The notes under the pieces are model-generated. The model was not told the origin of the DNA. It saw only the letters and a list, made by a program, of their open reading frames with translations, and did no database searches. Positions 16,224 through 25,336 of a stretch of DNA of 64,000 nucleotides are shown one piece after another; positions within the stretch are counted from its first letter, which is position 1, and the number at the start of each line of letters is the position of its first letter. The stretch spans positions 1 to 64,000 of the forward strand of contig JAGOPY010000011.1 in NCBI GenBank assembly GCA_017991835.1, given 5' to 3'. This DNA is from Bacteroidales bacterium. GTDB lineage: Bacteria; Bacteroidota; Bacteroidia; Bacteroidales; JAGOPY01. A program made the position numbers and the translations under genes.

Positions 16224-18551
16224 TTACTGTTTAAGGAATTTCTTGATTACCGAGTCCCCGCTGTCACTGGTAATTTGCATCATATAAAAGCCATTGGCGA
16301 AGGAAAGAGCCTCCAGTTCGATCCGTTGTGTGCCTTTGCCAAGATCATAGGTCCGCAAATCCATCAACTGACCGGTTACCGAAACTATCCTGACCGTTAC
16401 CAATGCTGGCTGGGAGAGTGTGATATCCATAGCAGCCGCATCCTTGACCGGATTCGGGTATATTTCGCCAACGTCCGTGAAAGAGACCGGATGATCCGGG
16501 ATACCGAAGACGATATTGGCTTCATCGCCGCTGACCTGCACCTCCACGCTGGTCGAAGGATTCTGTTCTGTAAGGGTTACCGCGGCCTGCACGGTGTGTA
16601 TTCCCATGATCTCGGCATGGATGATATAGGTGCTTAATCCCAGGTTATCAAAAACAAACATTCCCTGGTCGTCGCTCCGCATATAACGGATCGGGTTTTT
16701 CTCTGAATCCATCAGCACCACCTCCACATTTTCCATATTTCCCCTTGTGCCAAGGTCGGTAACAACACCGGAGATCATACCGCTGCCGGTGGCTGCTTCG
16801 GTGGCCGCGATCATAACAATATCGGCAGGCCAGTTCATAATGGGCATCACGGGAAATGCCTCTTCCCAGCTTAGCGCACTAAGGTGGTAAGTCGGGAGAT
16901 ATTCCCCGAAGTATGCCGATCCTTCGTTAAGCTCGGCCTGGACATAATATACACGGTAGTTTTCAAGCGGAATATCGGGGAAGCTGTAATAACCGCCCGA
17001 ATCGATTGTGGTGGATTGAACCTCGACCACGCCCTGCCACAGGGTATCCATGGTCATCAGGTGAACGGTGGCCTGGTCGGCAAAGTAGTTGCCGAGATAA
17101 ACATATCCGAAAATATTGAATGCAGGGGTGACAAGATTGATATATTCACAATATGTTGAAGTGCAAGCAGTTCCATCGTTCATGATCATCGTCGCGGTCA
17201 GGCATACGGTATAACCTCCAACCGGATTTTCCTGGAAATAATGTGTTACTGTTTGCCCGCTTCCGAAGGTTCCGTCGCCAAAATCCCAGGAGTAGGTTGT
17301 GGAAGAATCGGGGTAAATGGTCCCATTATTCAGATAGATAACACCGTTGAAGGTAAACGTCGTGCTGTCGGTCTGATCATACATAAAATAAGCGCTGCAT
17401 CCTGTATTATTGGTCGAATCAAGCCATATCTGCGTAAAACTGTCATAGGCGCAGCCGTTGGCATCGATGGTGTTGAGCGTCACGGTATACATACCGGGCG
17501 ACGGATACGTGTGCGAAACGATCTGTCCTGTCCCCGTCACCCCGTCTCCGAATTCCCACGTGTACTGCGTTTCATAAGGACTGACGGTGTAACCCTCAAA
17601 TTCAACAGTAAGCCCGCTCATGTTCATCGGTATGATAAAGCTCTCGCATCCCGTGGAATTGCTTATCCAGACCTCCTGGTAAGAAGTGTAAAAACAACTG
17701 TCGGAGCCCATCGAATCCATGACAATGGTTGTCAGTGAAACCATGTACAGGTTCACATTTCCCATAGGGTCATAGGTATGGGTGACGGTCTGTCCGCTGC
17801 CCGTAGTGCCGTCCCCGAAATCCCAGCTATAATACTGCGCGTATTGGCCGTTCATCAGGAATCCTTCAAATGTCAGCGTAAACGGATCATTCTCATTATA
17901 ATAATAGAATGAATTTTCACAACCGGAGGGGCCTCCGCCAACATATATAAATTCACAGTAGGTGTCGTTGCATTCGCTAGTCCCGCCAATCGTCAGGCAT
18001 ACATTATAATATCCAGGGCCCGGAAAAGTATGTTGCGGATACATTTCATAAGAATAGGTACTGTCGCCGAAATCCCAGAAGAATTCCGTGTATTCTCCCA
18101 TCGACATGTTTTCGAATGTGAATGTGTAAGGATCGACGGGGTTACTCTGATAATAATAGAAATAAGCCTGGCATTCCGGGTTAATAACCGTGCAGAGGAA
18201 AAAATCCATTGGCATCAATGTTGTCCCCGGGGCTATGAATTGCCCCTGCGAAACGGTATATCCAAGGCATGAGTCATAGGTTTCGGCCGTAACAAATCCA
18301 TACCCGTTGTAACCCGGTATTTCTGCAGTGTCTTCATAGTGACCGTTGTCATCGGTATAGACCGTGTTTTCATAAGAAAATCCATAACCGGTACTATCAA
18401 TCCTGATTGTAACAGGATAATCGGAGAGGGGGATCACGGTGTTCTGCGTGACCTGGACCACAGTCCCTGTTACCGTCAGCGGGTAGTTCTGGGCGATCGA
18501 GGTCAAACTGATCATCAGCCCGGCAAGAAGTGTAAGGAAGAATGTTTTCAT
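16224..18551 (-). CDS. Four-PKD-domain T9SS surface protein (paralogue 1)
   Basis: A 775-residue secreted protein. A signal peptide (FFLTLLAGLMISLTSIAQ) is followed by a carboxypeptidase-regulatory-like module to about 120, then four PKD domains each with the WDFGD signature (FFWDFGDSTYS, YSWDFGDGTTGSG, YTWEFGDGVTGTG, YSWDFGDGTFGSG). A two-part beta region follows (GYVYLGNYFADQATVHL ... YFGEYLPTYHLSALSWEEA ... GSGMISGVVTDLG) and then a T9SS sorting domain (YPNPVKDAA ... ANGFYMMQITSD). The two-part region also occurs in the proteins at 21988 and 25337. PKD domains usually mediate binding. The three proteins form a paralogous family. No sigma gene directly precedes this copy. Confidence 0.9.
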   Translation of the reverse strand: MKTFFLTLLAGLMISLTSIAQNYPLTVTGTVVQVTQNTVIPLSDYPVTIRIDSTGYGFSYENTVYTDDNGHYEDTAEIPGYNGYGFVTAETYDSCLGYTVSQGQFIAPGTTLMPMDFFLCTVINPECQAYFYYYQSNPVDPYTFTFENMSMGEYTEFFWDFGDSTYSYEMYPQHTFPGPGYYNVCLTIGGTSECNDTYCEFIYVGGGPSGCENSFYYYNENDPFTLTFEGFLMNGQYAQYYSWDFGDGTTGSGQTVTHTYDPMGNVNLYMVSLTTIVMDSMGSDSCFYTSYQEVWISNSTGCESFIIPMNMSGLTVEFEGYTVSPYETQYTWEFGDGVTGTGQIVSHTYPSPGMYTVTLNTIDANGCAYDSFTQIWLDSTNNTGCSAYFMYDQTDSTTFTFNGVIYLNNGTIYPDSSTTYSWDFGDGTFGSGQTVTHYFQENPVGGYTVCLTATMIMNDGTACTSTYCEYINLVTPAFNIFGYVYLGNYFADQATVHLMTMDTLWQGVVEVQSTTIDSGGYYSFPDIPLENYRVYYVQAELNEGSAYFGEYLPTYHLSALSWEEAFPVMPIMNWPADIVMIAATEAATGSGMISGVVTDLGTRGNMENVEVVLMDSEKNPIRYMRSDDQGMFVFDNLGLSTYIIHAEIMGIHTVQAAVTLTEQNPSTSVEVQVSGDEANIVFGIPDHPVSFTDVGEIYPNPVKDAAAMDITLSQPALVTVRIVSVTGQLMDLRTYDLGKGTQRIELEALSFANGFYMMQITSDSGDSVIKKFLKQ

Positions 18552-18625
18552 GACAATAGATTTGAAGTTTTTGATCTTTTATAATCCTTAAACACCTTTT
18601 CACCGAAAGGTTGCCTTTTATTTGA

Positions 18626-21600
18626 TTATTTTGAAAGAGGAATGTTGTACGACTTTATTAATTTGCTGGATGATAGTAATCTGCATTCCTTGTCCAGCAC
18701 GGCGATCAAATATAATCCATTTTCGAGATTCAGTCCTGAAGTATCGATAATCTTCTGCGCATCGGTTTCTTTCATAGTCCCCCGGTAGATTTCCCGTCCC
18801 AGTATATCCTGCAGGATTATAATTATTTCCGATTTTATTCCGGATTTATTTTGAATGATGATCTTTTCGCCGAACGGATTCGGGAAAACCTTAAAGAACC
18901 CATTTGCCACCGGTTCCTGAACCGCAGTGAATATGAAATGAATGATGTTGGAGGAGTCTGATTCGCAACCATTTTCATCAGTGATGATGACGAAATAATC
19001 GTCTTCAGTTTCCGGGTAAAAAACTTTTTCTGTCGCCCCGGTTACAGGGCCTTCCAGGGTATACCACTGGTTGCCGCTGTCGGCCTGGCTGATGAGCGAA
19101 TCGCCCTGTTGCAGGATGACCGGAGTCGCCGGGAGGTTGAATACGTTGATGGCGGTAATAGAAGAAGCCGGCTGGCCTCCATCGCTGGCAGTCACGGTCA
19201 GGATGGCGCTTTGCGTTAACGTAGCTACCGGGTATTGGTCATTCGGATCGCTCAGCCCTTCCGGCGGCGACCAGGAGAAGACCGGATCACCGGCACCACC
19301 TATGGTGAAAGCGCTCAGCTGCGATTCTCCGCTGCCGCAATAGCTATTAGGCCATGCATTGGCCAGTACTTTAAAAGTGGCATCCAGGTTGCAGGAGGGG
19401 AAAACGATAAAATCGACAAACCCGGCATCCGAACCCGAACTGCCCGAACCATCTTTCTCAAATGTCCATTTAAAAGTGTGAAATCCCGGCAAAACATCGT
19501 ATTCCATTCTTTCCCAGCTTAATTCACCCGACCAGTAATCTACCAGGTTGTTGTCGATGTAAAATCTGAGGTAATCGGAATTACCCTGGGAAGAAACTTT
19601 CCGGTAAAATGAGATATCATCGTAGCCGATCACATCCAGCGTAATCTCCAGCGCCGAAACCTCTCCGTCGTCGATGTTTCCTGAACGGGCAGAACAGTTG
19701 CCTTCATACGGCGTCTGGAAATTGATCACCCACGGCTTGTTGCCTGAAGGCATCCAGCTGAATTGACTGAATCCGGCCGATTCCCAGTCTTCATCCACCG
19801 GGCCGACCGTGAAGCTGAAAGGAAAGGTTTGCATGTACTCCCCGTTGTTGGTAGTGATATTCAATGCCATCATGACGAGGGACCCTGCCGGACAGAAAGA
19901 GCTGCAGCTCATCGTAAAATTCAGCTCCGTGCTTTCACCGTATCCGATATTCTCAAAACCGGTTTCCGGGTTGGGGATGCTGATGTAGCCCGCATTGTAA
20001 TTGAGGTACGCCAGCCCTCCGGTCACCTCAACACTGCCGAGGCTTTGCAAAGTGATCACCAGCGTTGCCGTTTCGCCGGGATCGATCCTTGCATTGCCAT
20101 TAGCGGCCTGGTCGTCGATGCGTGCATCCATTGTAACGAAAATTAACTCCGGTTGTGCCGGCGCTTCGATGGCATCCAGGTCGAAACCGGCATTGTCGCC
20201 CGAAACCTGCCCCGCTCCGTCATCGGTGATCCGGATATACCGCGCTCCTGCAATACCTCCGGCAAGGAAATCAAAGGCAGAGGTGCCGGTGCCACTCCCG
20301 GCGAGTTGCCAGGGTCCATCCATGTTATCCGAAAAATGACAGGTAAATCCTTCCGGTCCGTTATCCCCTTCGTATATGATGATTTCATCTCCCGGTCCGT
20401 CGAATACAATCCTCCCCATGTCCAGGATGATCCATCCCAGGTGGCCAAGCGAATAATTGACATTGTCGGGCGGACCGATGGCCGCCGCCGTGAAAGCTTC
20501 ATCGGAAAAGTTAGAAGCCGGAATCTGGCAGGCAATGACTCTCCAGGCATGAACCTCATCCGCTGGCTGAAGCGAAAAATTGAGCACGGTGCTCCCGGTA
20601 TTGTCAATCAGAACCTCAGTGGTTTCCGGTGCATATCCGTTGGCCGTTATCTTCACCGTGTACGTCCCGGGTAACAGGAATTTATGGTAATCCCCGATCA
20701 CCGGGTCACTGTAACAAGGATAGCCATTGTCGACGAAAATGGCGGCAGACACAGGGTAGCCTGTTTCCGCATCCGTCACGGTGCCGTGCAGGCCATTGCC
20801 GGCCTGGTCGATAACCGCCAGCATAGCCGGTTCGTTAATATCGTAAAAATATTGTATCTGCGAGGCAGGAGGCTGTTTGGCATAAGAGATTTCCATAGTC
20901 CATCCTACCGAACCCAGGCTTCCGTAAGCCGCATCTTTTGAACTTCCATTGATGGGGTACATTCCGGTGTAACCCTGTCCGTATTCAAGCAGATCATAAC
21001 CGGAAGTGGTGCTGTAGAGATCGGCAAGGTATTCAATTTGTGGCCTGTCAGGACAGGTGTCGGGCCTGTAACTCCATGTATAGGCAAGAAATTCGGTGCC
21101 GCTGTGGTAGCTGGAACTCAACACGAACTGGTGATCCAGAAGGCAATTGCGGATAGCACGCGTTTCCGGTTGTGAATAGGCTGCAGGGCTTGATCCGGCC
21201 CCGTTCCACATGTACCCGTAATCACGGTTCAGGTCAACACCGGCATCATTGTAACGGGTCATATTTACCCTGCCATCGGGATTTACCATGATATATAACC
21301 AGATCTCACGGGTATTGATCAGACCGGTTATATAGGGGTCAACAGTATGATTTTCACAGAGAAAGATGGCAAAACGGACCAGGTTCTCAGGGCCACCGAT
21401 CTCATCGCCATGGATCCCCGCATCAAAAAAGACCTCCGGCTCCGGCTCATCGGCATAAACATTGTCTGAAATTTTCAGGGCACACAACTGCCTGCCGCCT
21501 AAAGAAGTGCCGTAAGTGTATTTTTTAGCGATCTGCGGAAAAGTTTCCACCAGGGAATCAATGACATCAATGATCTCATCATATGTGTGATACTGGTCCC

Positions 21601-21889
21601 GGGAAGTCCAGAAGTCATGGTAATATAGGTTCAGGTCCTGTTTCAGGATTTCCGTTTTGAAACCTTTGCTATTAATAAGGTCCAGTTCATCAGGCGTTAC
21701 ATACAGAATAGCGTAGCCTTTAGCAGAGTATATATCGCCGTTAAGATTCAGTGCACCCAATTTACTGGCATCTTCCAACCGGCCGAAAACGATCTTTACC
21801 TCCATTTCATATTCGCGCCAGCCCCCCTGCCCTTGCGAAAACCCGGTAACCAATATACCGGTAAGTATAAGTATGATGAGTTTTTTCAT
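18626..21889 (-). CDS. M14 zinc carboxypeptidase, large T9SS-secreted form
   Basis: A 1087-residue metallocarboxypeptidase. Signal peptide 1-20 and a propeptide come first, then the M14 domain from about 100 to 370. It shows the zinc ligands H160 and E163 (DAGIHGDEIGG) and H262 (SSYHSGTEF), substrate-binding N221-R222 (GVDLNRDYG) and the catalytic glutamate E333 (WTMEISYAKQP). Next is a carboxypeptidase-regulatory-like domain (GLHGTVTDAETGYPVSAAIFVDN), then beta-sandwich and Ig-like modules including a DYLRFYIDNN segment resembling that of the C25 protease, and a T9SS domain (FPNPFGEKI ... ENGLYLIAVLD). All catalytic residues are present, so an active extracellular carboxypeptidase is expected. 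It has its own -7 box at 21954-21961. Confidence 0.93.
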   Translation of the reverse strand: MKKLIILILTGILVTGFSQGQGGWREYEMEVKIVFGRLEDASKLGALNLNGDIYSAKGYAILYVTPDELDLINSKGFKTEILKQDLNLYYHDFWTSRDQYHTYDEIIDVIDSLVETFPQIAKKYTYGTSLGGRQLCALKISDNVYADEPEPEVFFDAGIHGDEIGGPENLVRFAIFLCENHTVDPYITGLINTREIWLYIMVNPDGRVNMTRYNDAGVDLNRDYGYMWNGAGSSPAAYSQPETRAIRNCLLDHQFVLSSSYHSGTEFLAYTWSYRPDTCPDRPQIEYLADLYSTTSGYDLLEYGQGYTGMYPINGSSKDAAYGSLGSVGWTMEISYAKQPPASQIQYFYDINEPAMLAVIDQAGNGLHGTVTDAETGYPVSAAIFVDNGYPCYSDPVIGDYHKFLLPGTYTVKITANGYAPETTEVLIDNTGSTVLNFSLQPADEVHAWRVIACQIPASNFSDEAFTAAAIGPPDNVNYSLGHLGWIILDMGRIVFDGPGDEIIIYEGDNGPEGFTCHFSDNMDGPWQLAGSGTGTSAFDFLAGGIAGARYIRITDDGAGQVSGDNAGFDLDAIEAPAQPELIFVTMDARIDDQAANGNARIDPGETATLVITLQSLGSVEVTGGLAYLNYNAGYISIPNPETGFENIGYGESTELNFTMSCSSFCPAGSLVMMALNITTNNGEYMQTFPFSFTVGPVDEDWESAGFSQFSWMPSGNKPWVINFQTPYEGNCSARSGNIDDGEVSALEITLDVIGYDDISFYRKVSSQGNSDYLRFYIDNNLVDYWSGELSWERMEYDVLPGFHTFKWTFEKDGSGSSGSDAGFVDFIVFPSCNLDATFKVLANAWPNSYCGSGESQLSAFTIGGAGDPVFSWSPPEGLSDPNDQYPVATLTQSAILTVTASDGGQPASSITAINVFNLPATPVILQQGDSLISQADSGNQWYTLEGPVTGATEKVFYPETEDDYFVIITDENGCESDSSNIIHFIFTAVQEPVANGFFKVFPNPFGEKIIIQNKSGIKSEIIIILQDILGREIYRGTMKETDAQKIIDTSGLNLENGLYLIAVLDKECRLLSSSKLIKSYNIPLSK

Positions 21890-21953
21890 TTGAAAATAAT
21901 GCTTCGCCGGTCAGCAGTTCATAAAGATGAACCTGCCGGGGTTGATCCACGCT

Positions 21954-21961
21954 CAAAAGTA
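21954..21961 (-). promoter_or_regulatory. -7 box for the M14 peptidase gene
   Basis: The minus strand reads TACTTTTG, a match to TAnnTTTG, 64 nt before the ATG at 21889 in a gap of 98 bp. This suggests that the peptidase gene can be transcribed apart from the upstream sigma cassette. Confidence 0.5.
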
Positions 21962-21987
21962 CGAAAGAAATTCCCCCGGGGGGCCTA

Positions 21988-23298
21988 TTATTTTATAAAG
22001 CGTGCCGTAATAGGCTGTAATATACCGGGCTGCTGAATGCGGAGCAGGTAAATTCCGGCCGGGAGGTTGTTCACAGGAATGACCCAGGTGTTTGTTCCCG
22101 GTTCAAAAACCACTGATGACCGGTGCTGGATCTTTCCCGTGATATCGCAAATGGTAACCTCTATTGGATCAGAGTAAACCGAATACATGCTGATGTAAAG
22201 GTTATCACCGGCTGGGTTGGGAAATAGCTTTATCATAAGCTGGTTACCACTTGTTTCATCGGGGATAAAACTGATATTTGAACCGAACACCGTCAGGTTG
22301 ATCCCTTCCACCACCGGAACCGCTTGAGTAAGGGTCACAAGAACGGTCGACGAAGGTTTTCCGGTGGCGTCGGCACTCAGATAATAGCTGTCGACAGGCA
22401 ATGAGGAAAATTCGAAGTAACCGGCCGCGTTGGGATGGGTAAACAACAACGGAACGTGGTTTTTATCAGCCAGGATAACATTGGTCTGGGCAATGGGCGG
22501 CATATTGTACTGGTTGCCCTGTTCGAATTTAACGTATCCTTTGATAGTGCCTGCACCGGATGAAAGTTCCTGTACAGGAGCAAGGTGTACCTCTGCATCA
22601 AACTGGCTGACGGATGAAACGGAGAGGATATCTGCTTTCGTCCAGGATACTTCATCCCCGTAATAAGTGGTGAAATATTCGTTATAACTCGGCGATTCAG
22701 GCGTCAATCCCACTTTCACCATATAATCGCCGGGGAATAGATAACCGAACCAGAAATATCCGTATTCCTGGAAAGTCTGGTCTTCCACAAAAACGATCTG
22801 GTCGTTGACCAGCCGGTACAACGAAGCGATACCGACATCACCCTGGTTATCCGGGTTATTCAGCGGATAATCACCGGCATACACCAGGCCTCCCAGGCTG
22901 TAATAGTTGAGCGTGGCAACATCAAAACAGAATTCGTCATCACAGTTAACGGTATCATTCTGACCCGAAATGACCAGGCAAACCCGGTATGTCCCGGGGG
23001 CTTCGTATTGGTGCGACGGATTTCTTTCCGTGCTGGTCGTCCCGTCTCCGAAGTCCCAGTGCCAGGAACTCACCAGCCCGATACCTGTCGAAAGATCATT
23101 AAAATGGTACAGGTATGGAAAACTTGACAGCGAATCGGGCGTGGCTTTGAACGATGCCTGGCAGGCATCATCCGTCGACAACGCATGGTCCCTCTGATCA
23201 GTTTGTGTTTTGTCGGGCAAGGATGAAATCTGTCCCACAATCTCCATTGCAGGCAGGACCATCATTGCGGATAATATCATTGCGTGTAAGGTTTTCAT
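21988..23298 (-). CDS. PKD-domain T9SS surface protein (paralogue 2), in sigma cassette
   Basis: A 436-residue secreted protein. After a signal peptide (MILSAMMVLPAMEIVGQ) there is one PKD domain (SWHWDFGDGTTSTERNP), then the two-part beta region shared with the proteins at 16224 and 25337 (GGLVYAGDYPLNN ... YNEYFTTYYGDEVSWTKA ... GAGTIKGYVKFEQ), and a T9SS sorting domain (FPNPAGDNL ... PAGIYLLRIQQ). It begins 12 nt after the stop of the anti-sigma/barrel gene at 23310, so it is the third gene of a sigma, anti-sigma/barrel, PKD cassette. Surface binding is the likely role. A ligand for the barrel is my inference. Confidence 0.88.
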   Translation of the reverse strand: MKTLHAMILSAMMVLPAMEIVGQISSLPDKTQTDQRDHALSTDDACQASFKATPDSLSSFPYLYHFNDLSTGIGLVSSWHWDFGDGTTSTERNPSHQYEAPGTYRVCLVISGQNDTVNCDDEFCFDVATLNYYSLGGLVYAGDYPLNNPDNQGDVGIASLYRLVNDQIVFVEDQTFQEYGYFWFGYLFPGDYMVKVGLTPESPSYNEYFTTYYGDEVSWTKADILSVSSVSQFDAEVHLAPVQELSSGAGTIKGYVKFEQGNQYNMPPIAQTNVILADKNHVPLLFTHPNAAGYFEFSSLPVDSYYLSADATGKPSSTVLVTLTQAVPVVEGINLTVFGSNISFIPDETSGNQLMIKLFPNPAGDNLYISMYSVYSDPIEVTICDITGKIQHRSSVVFEPGTNTWVIPVNNLPAGIYLLRIQQPGILQPITARFIK

Positions 23299-23309
23299 GA
23301 GATCGACGC

Positions 23310-24659
23310 TTAAAAGTTATACCTAATACCTGCTTTTACTCCCGTTACATAAGGCTTTCTCGGAAGATAACCCGGTTGTTTTGCGTAAACAGGACTGATA
23401 TATTGTTCGAATACCGGCTCGAGATGCAGGCTGAACCGGTCTGATAGGATATACCCGAAATCAACACCGGCTGTAAACCTCCAGTTGGTATTCAGCCGGG
23501 CGGGCACCTGCCGCTCCACATTGATCAGTTCGGCGTCCGAAATCCGGAAATCGATATCGGGTTCATCCCTGTCAACCAGCAGGCTGAACTTGATCCCGGC
23601 ATCGATGGTCAGCGAAATCCTGTGGGTCTGTAATAATGTGTAACCCACAGAGAACGGAATGTCGATATAGGAATAGTAGTTGGTTTTATCTTCTATTGTG
23701 TAATGAGGCACGGAGTCATAAATCGCTTCCTGGCGGGTGATATAGGTGATTTCTCCGGGATTTCTCGGGTCGGGGATAAAACCGATGACGCGGATAAAAT
23801 ACCCCACGCTGTCGTTTGTCATATAATCCACCTTATAGGTGCTCACATCTTCCATCCGCGAATAACCGATACCGGTCATAATGCTGAAGGAGAACATTTT
23901 ATAACTAATGGTTGCATCCCCGCCGAGCATTTTATTATACGGGTTCGGATCATAGAAAACGATGGATGGGTTGAAATTAAGACCGGCCGAGAATTCACCT
24001 TTTCTGACATAACTCTTCTCATGGTAGGGAGTCAGCGAAGTTTTACGAAGTTCGGCACTGATCTTCATTTCTTCAATATAACGGCTGTACTGCATCAGTC
24101 CGACAGGATGCGACTCCAGGAAAGCAATGCTTGCATCTTTCAGCAACCCTTCCTTAACGGCTGTATTGGGTATAGCCGGTTCGGCCAGATCGGCAATATG
24201 CTGCCGGTTGGCTATAAGGATGGGCCGAATGGCAGGATCGTCAGCGGGATCATTGATTGAAGCAATGAACTGTTCGGAAGCACCGGCCTCAGGAATGGCC
24301 TCTTTCTCTTCATAAACAGTCGGCCTGACCGTAAAACTTCTGGCCGATATCCGGTAATCGCCGTTTCCATCGGGTTTGATCTCAACCGGGGTAATGGTCT
24401 CGATCAGATAACCTCTTTTGAAATTGCCTTCAGGCAAAACCGGCTTCTTCTCATCCTGGTCATTAGCCGGGATCAGTATCCACGGCATAAGCCCGGCAAT
24501 AGATAAGAGCAGGACTGAGGTGATCAGCCCGGATGGCCTGTACTTGGAAGGCGGGAAAAAATGCCTTTCGATCCTCAGCCAGAGACCGGGGGCAGGCGTC
24601 ATCTTATAGCCGGTCATGGCTTCCCTGAAAAGATCGTCTATTTTGTTCATATTGTTCAT
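23310..24659 (-). CDS. Anti-sigma region fused to an outer-membrane beta-barrel (cassette A)
   Basis: A 449-residue protein with no cleavable signal peptide. Residues 1-43 are polar and carry TPAPGLWLRIE, matching the N-terminal box of the anti-sigma factor at 9940. A single helix lies at about 44-64 (GLITSVLLLSIAGLMPWILI). Residues 65-218 form a long polar linker, and 222-449 look like an outer-membrane barrel: alternating strands, Gly/aromatic girdles (SFSIMTGIGYSRM, IDIPFSVGYTLL, WRFTAGVDFGYIL) and a terminal VKAGIRYNF. The ATG overlaps the sigma stop by 4 nt (ATGA), so translation is coupled. The layout suggests an inner-membrane anti-sigma factor tethered directly to an outer-membrane sensor. 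A plain barrel with an odd N-terminus is the alternative. Confidence 0.8.
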   Translation of the reverse strand: MNNMNKIDDLFREAMTGYKMTPAPGLWLRIERHFFPPSKYRPSGLITSVLLLSIAGLMPWILIPANDQDEKKPVLPEGNFKRGYLIETITPVEIKPDGNGDYRISARSFTVRPTVYEEKEAIPEAGASEQFIASINDPADDPAIRPILIANRQHIADLAEPAIPNTAVKEGLLKDASIAFLESHPVGLMQYSRYIEEMKISAELRKTSLTPYHEKSYVRKGEFSAGLNFNPSIVFYDPNPYNKMLGGDATISYKMFSFSIMTGIGYSRMEDVSTYKVDYMTNDSVGYFIRVIGFIPDPRNPGEITYITRQEAIYDSVPHYTIEDKTNYYSYIDIPFSVGYTLLQTHRISLTIDAGIKFSLLVDRDEPDIDFRISDAELINVERQVPARLNTNWRFTAGVDFGYILSDRFSLHLEPVFEQYISPVYAKQPGYLPRKPYVTGVKAGIRYNF

Positions 24660-25246
24660 ACCGTTGATATCCTGTTGATATGACTGTGTTCTATAATGGC
24701 TTCTATTTTCCGGCGGAGTGCTTTTCTCGCTTTCAGAAGCTGGGTTTTCGATGTATTCTCCGAAATCCCCAGCAGAGCGGCAATCTCCTTATGACTGTAA
24801 TTTTCAATGGCGAAGAGGTTGAAAACCATCCTGTAACCGTCGGGCAGTTCCTGGATCATTTCCATTAGTTTTTTATGCGGGATCTGTAATTCCGGCGGCA
24901 GGTCGTCATCACTGTGGTCATCCATATCGGCTATCTGGGCGCTGAGCTTATTCTCCGTCACATCCTCGTGGAAAGCGTGCTTAAGATTGGCCTGGTAACT
25001 GTCGATAGCGGCATTGATCATGATCCGTTTGATCCATCCCTCCAGGGAGCCGTCGCCTCGAAATTTGTGAATCTGGCCGAATACCTTGATAAATCCATCC
25101 TGCATCACATCTTCCGCATCGATCCGGTTTTTGCAGTATCGCATGCAAACACCCATCATCACCGGTGCATAGGTGTCGAAAAGCTTGCTGAAAGCTTTTC
25201 GCTTGCCTTCACGGCAACCGGATATGATTTGCTCATCGGAATTCAT
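24656..25246 (-). CDS. ECF RNA polymerase sigma factor (cassette A)
   Basis: A 196-residue ECF sigma factor. Region 2 lies at about 20-90 (FDTYAPVMMGVCMRYCKNRIDAEDVMQDGFIKVF, then GSLEGWIKRIMINAAIDSY) and region 4 at 125-185 (LPDGYRMVFNLFAIENYSHKEIAALLGISENTSKTQLLKARKAL). It is closely similar to the sigma factor at 28294 (shared EDxxQxGFIKVF, GSLEGWxxRxxxNxAIxxY, GYRMVFNLxxIExYxHxEIA), so the two cassettes look duplicated. The 3' end overlaps the anti-sigma/barrel gene by 4 nt. It likely activates its own operon, and possibly more. Confidence 0.94.
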   Translation of the reverse strand: MNSDEQIISGCREGKRKAFSKLFDTYAPVMMGVCMRYCKNRIDAEDVMQDGFIKVFGQIHKFRGDGSLEGWIKRIMINAAIDSYQANLKHAFHEDVTENKLSAQIADMDDHSDDDLPPELQIPHKKLMEMIQELPDGYRMVFNLFAIENYSHKEIAALLGISENTSKTQLLKARKALRRKIEAIIEHSHINRISTV

Positions 25247-25336
25247 CCTGTAAGATCTTACATTAAGTCAGACGGGAATAAATAAGAAAAGTTGCCCGGA
25301 GGTGCTGTAAATACCAAAAATAATCGGGAAAAAACA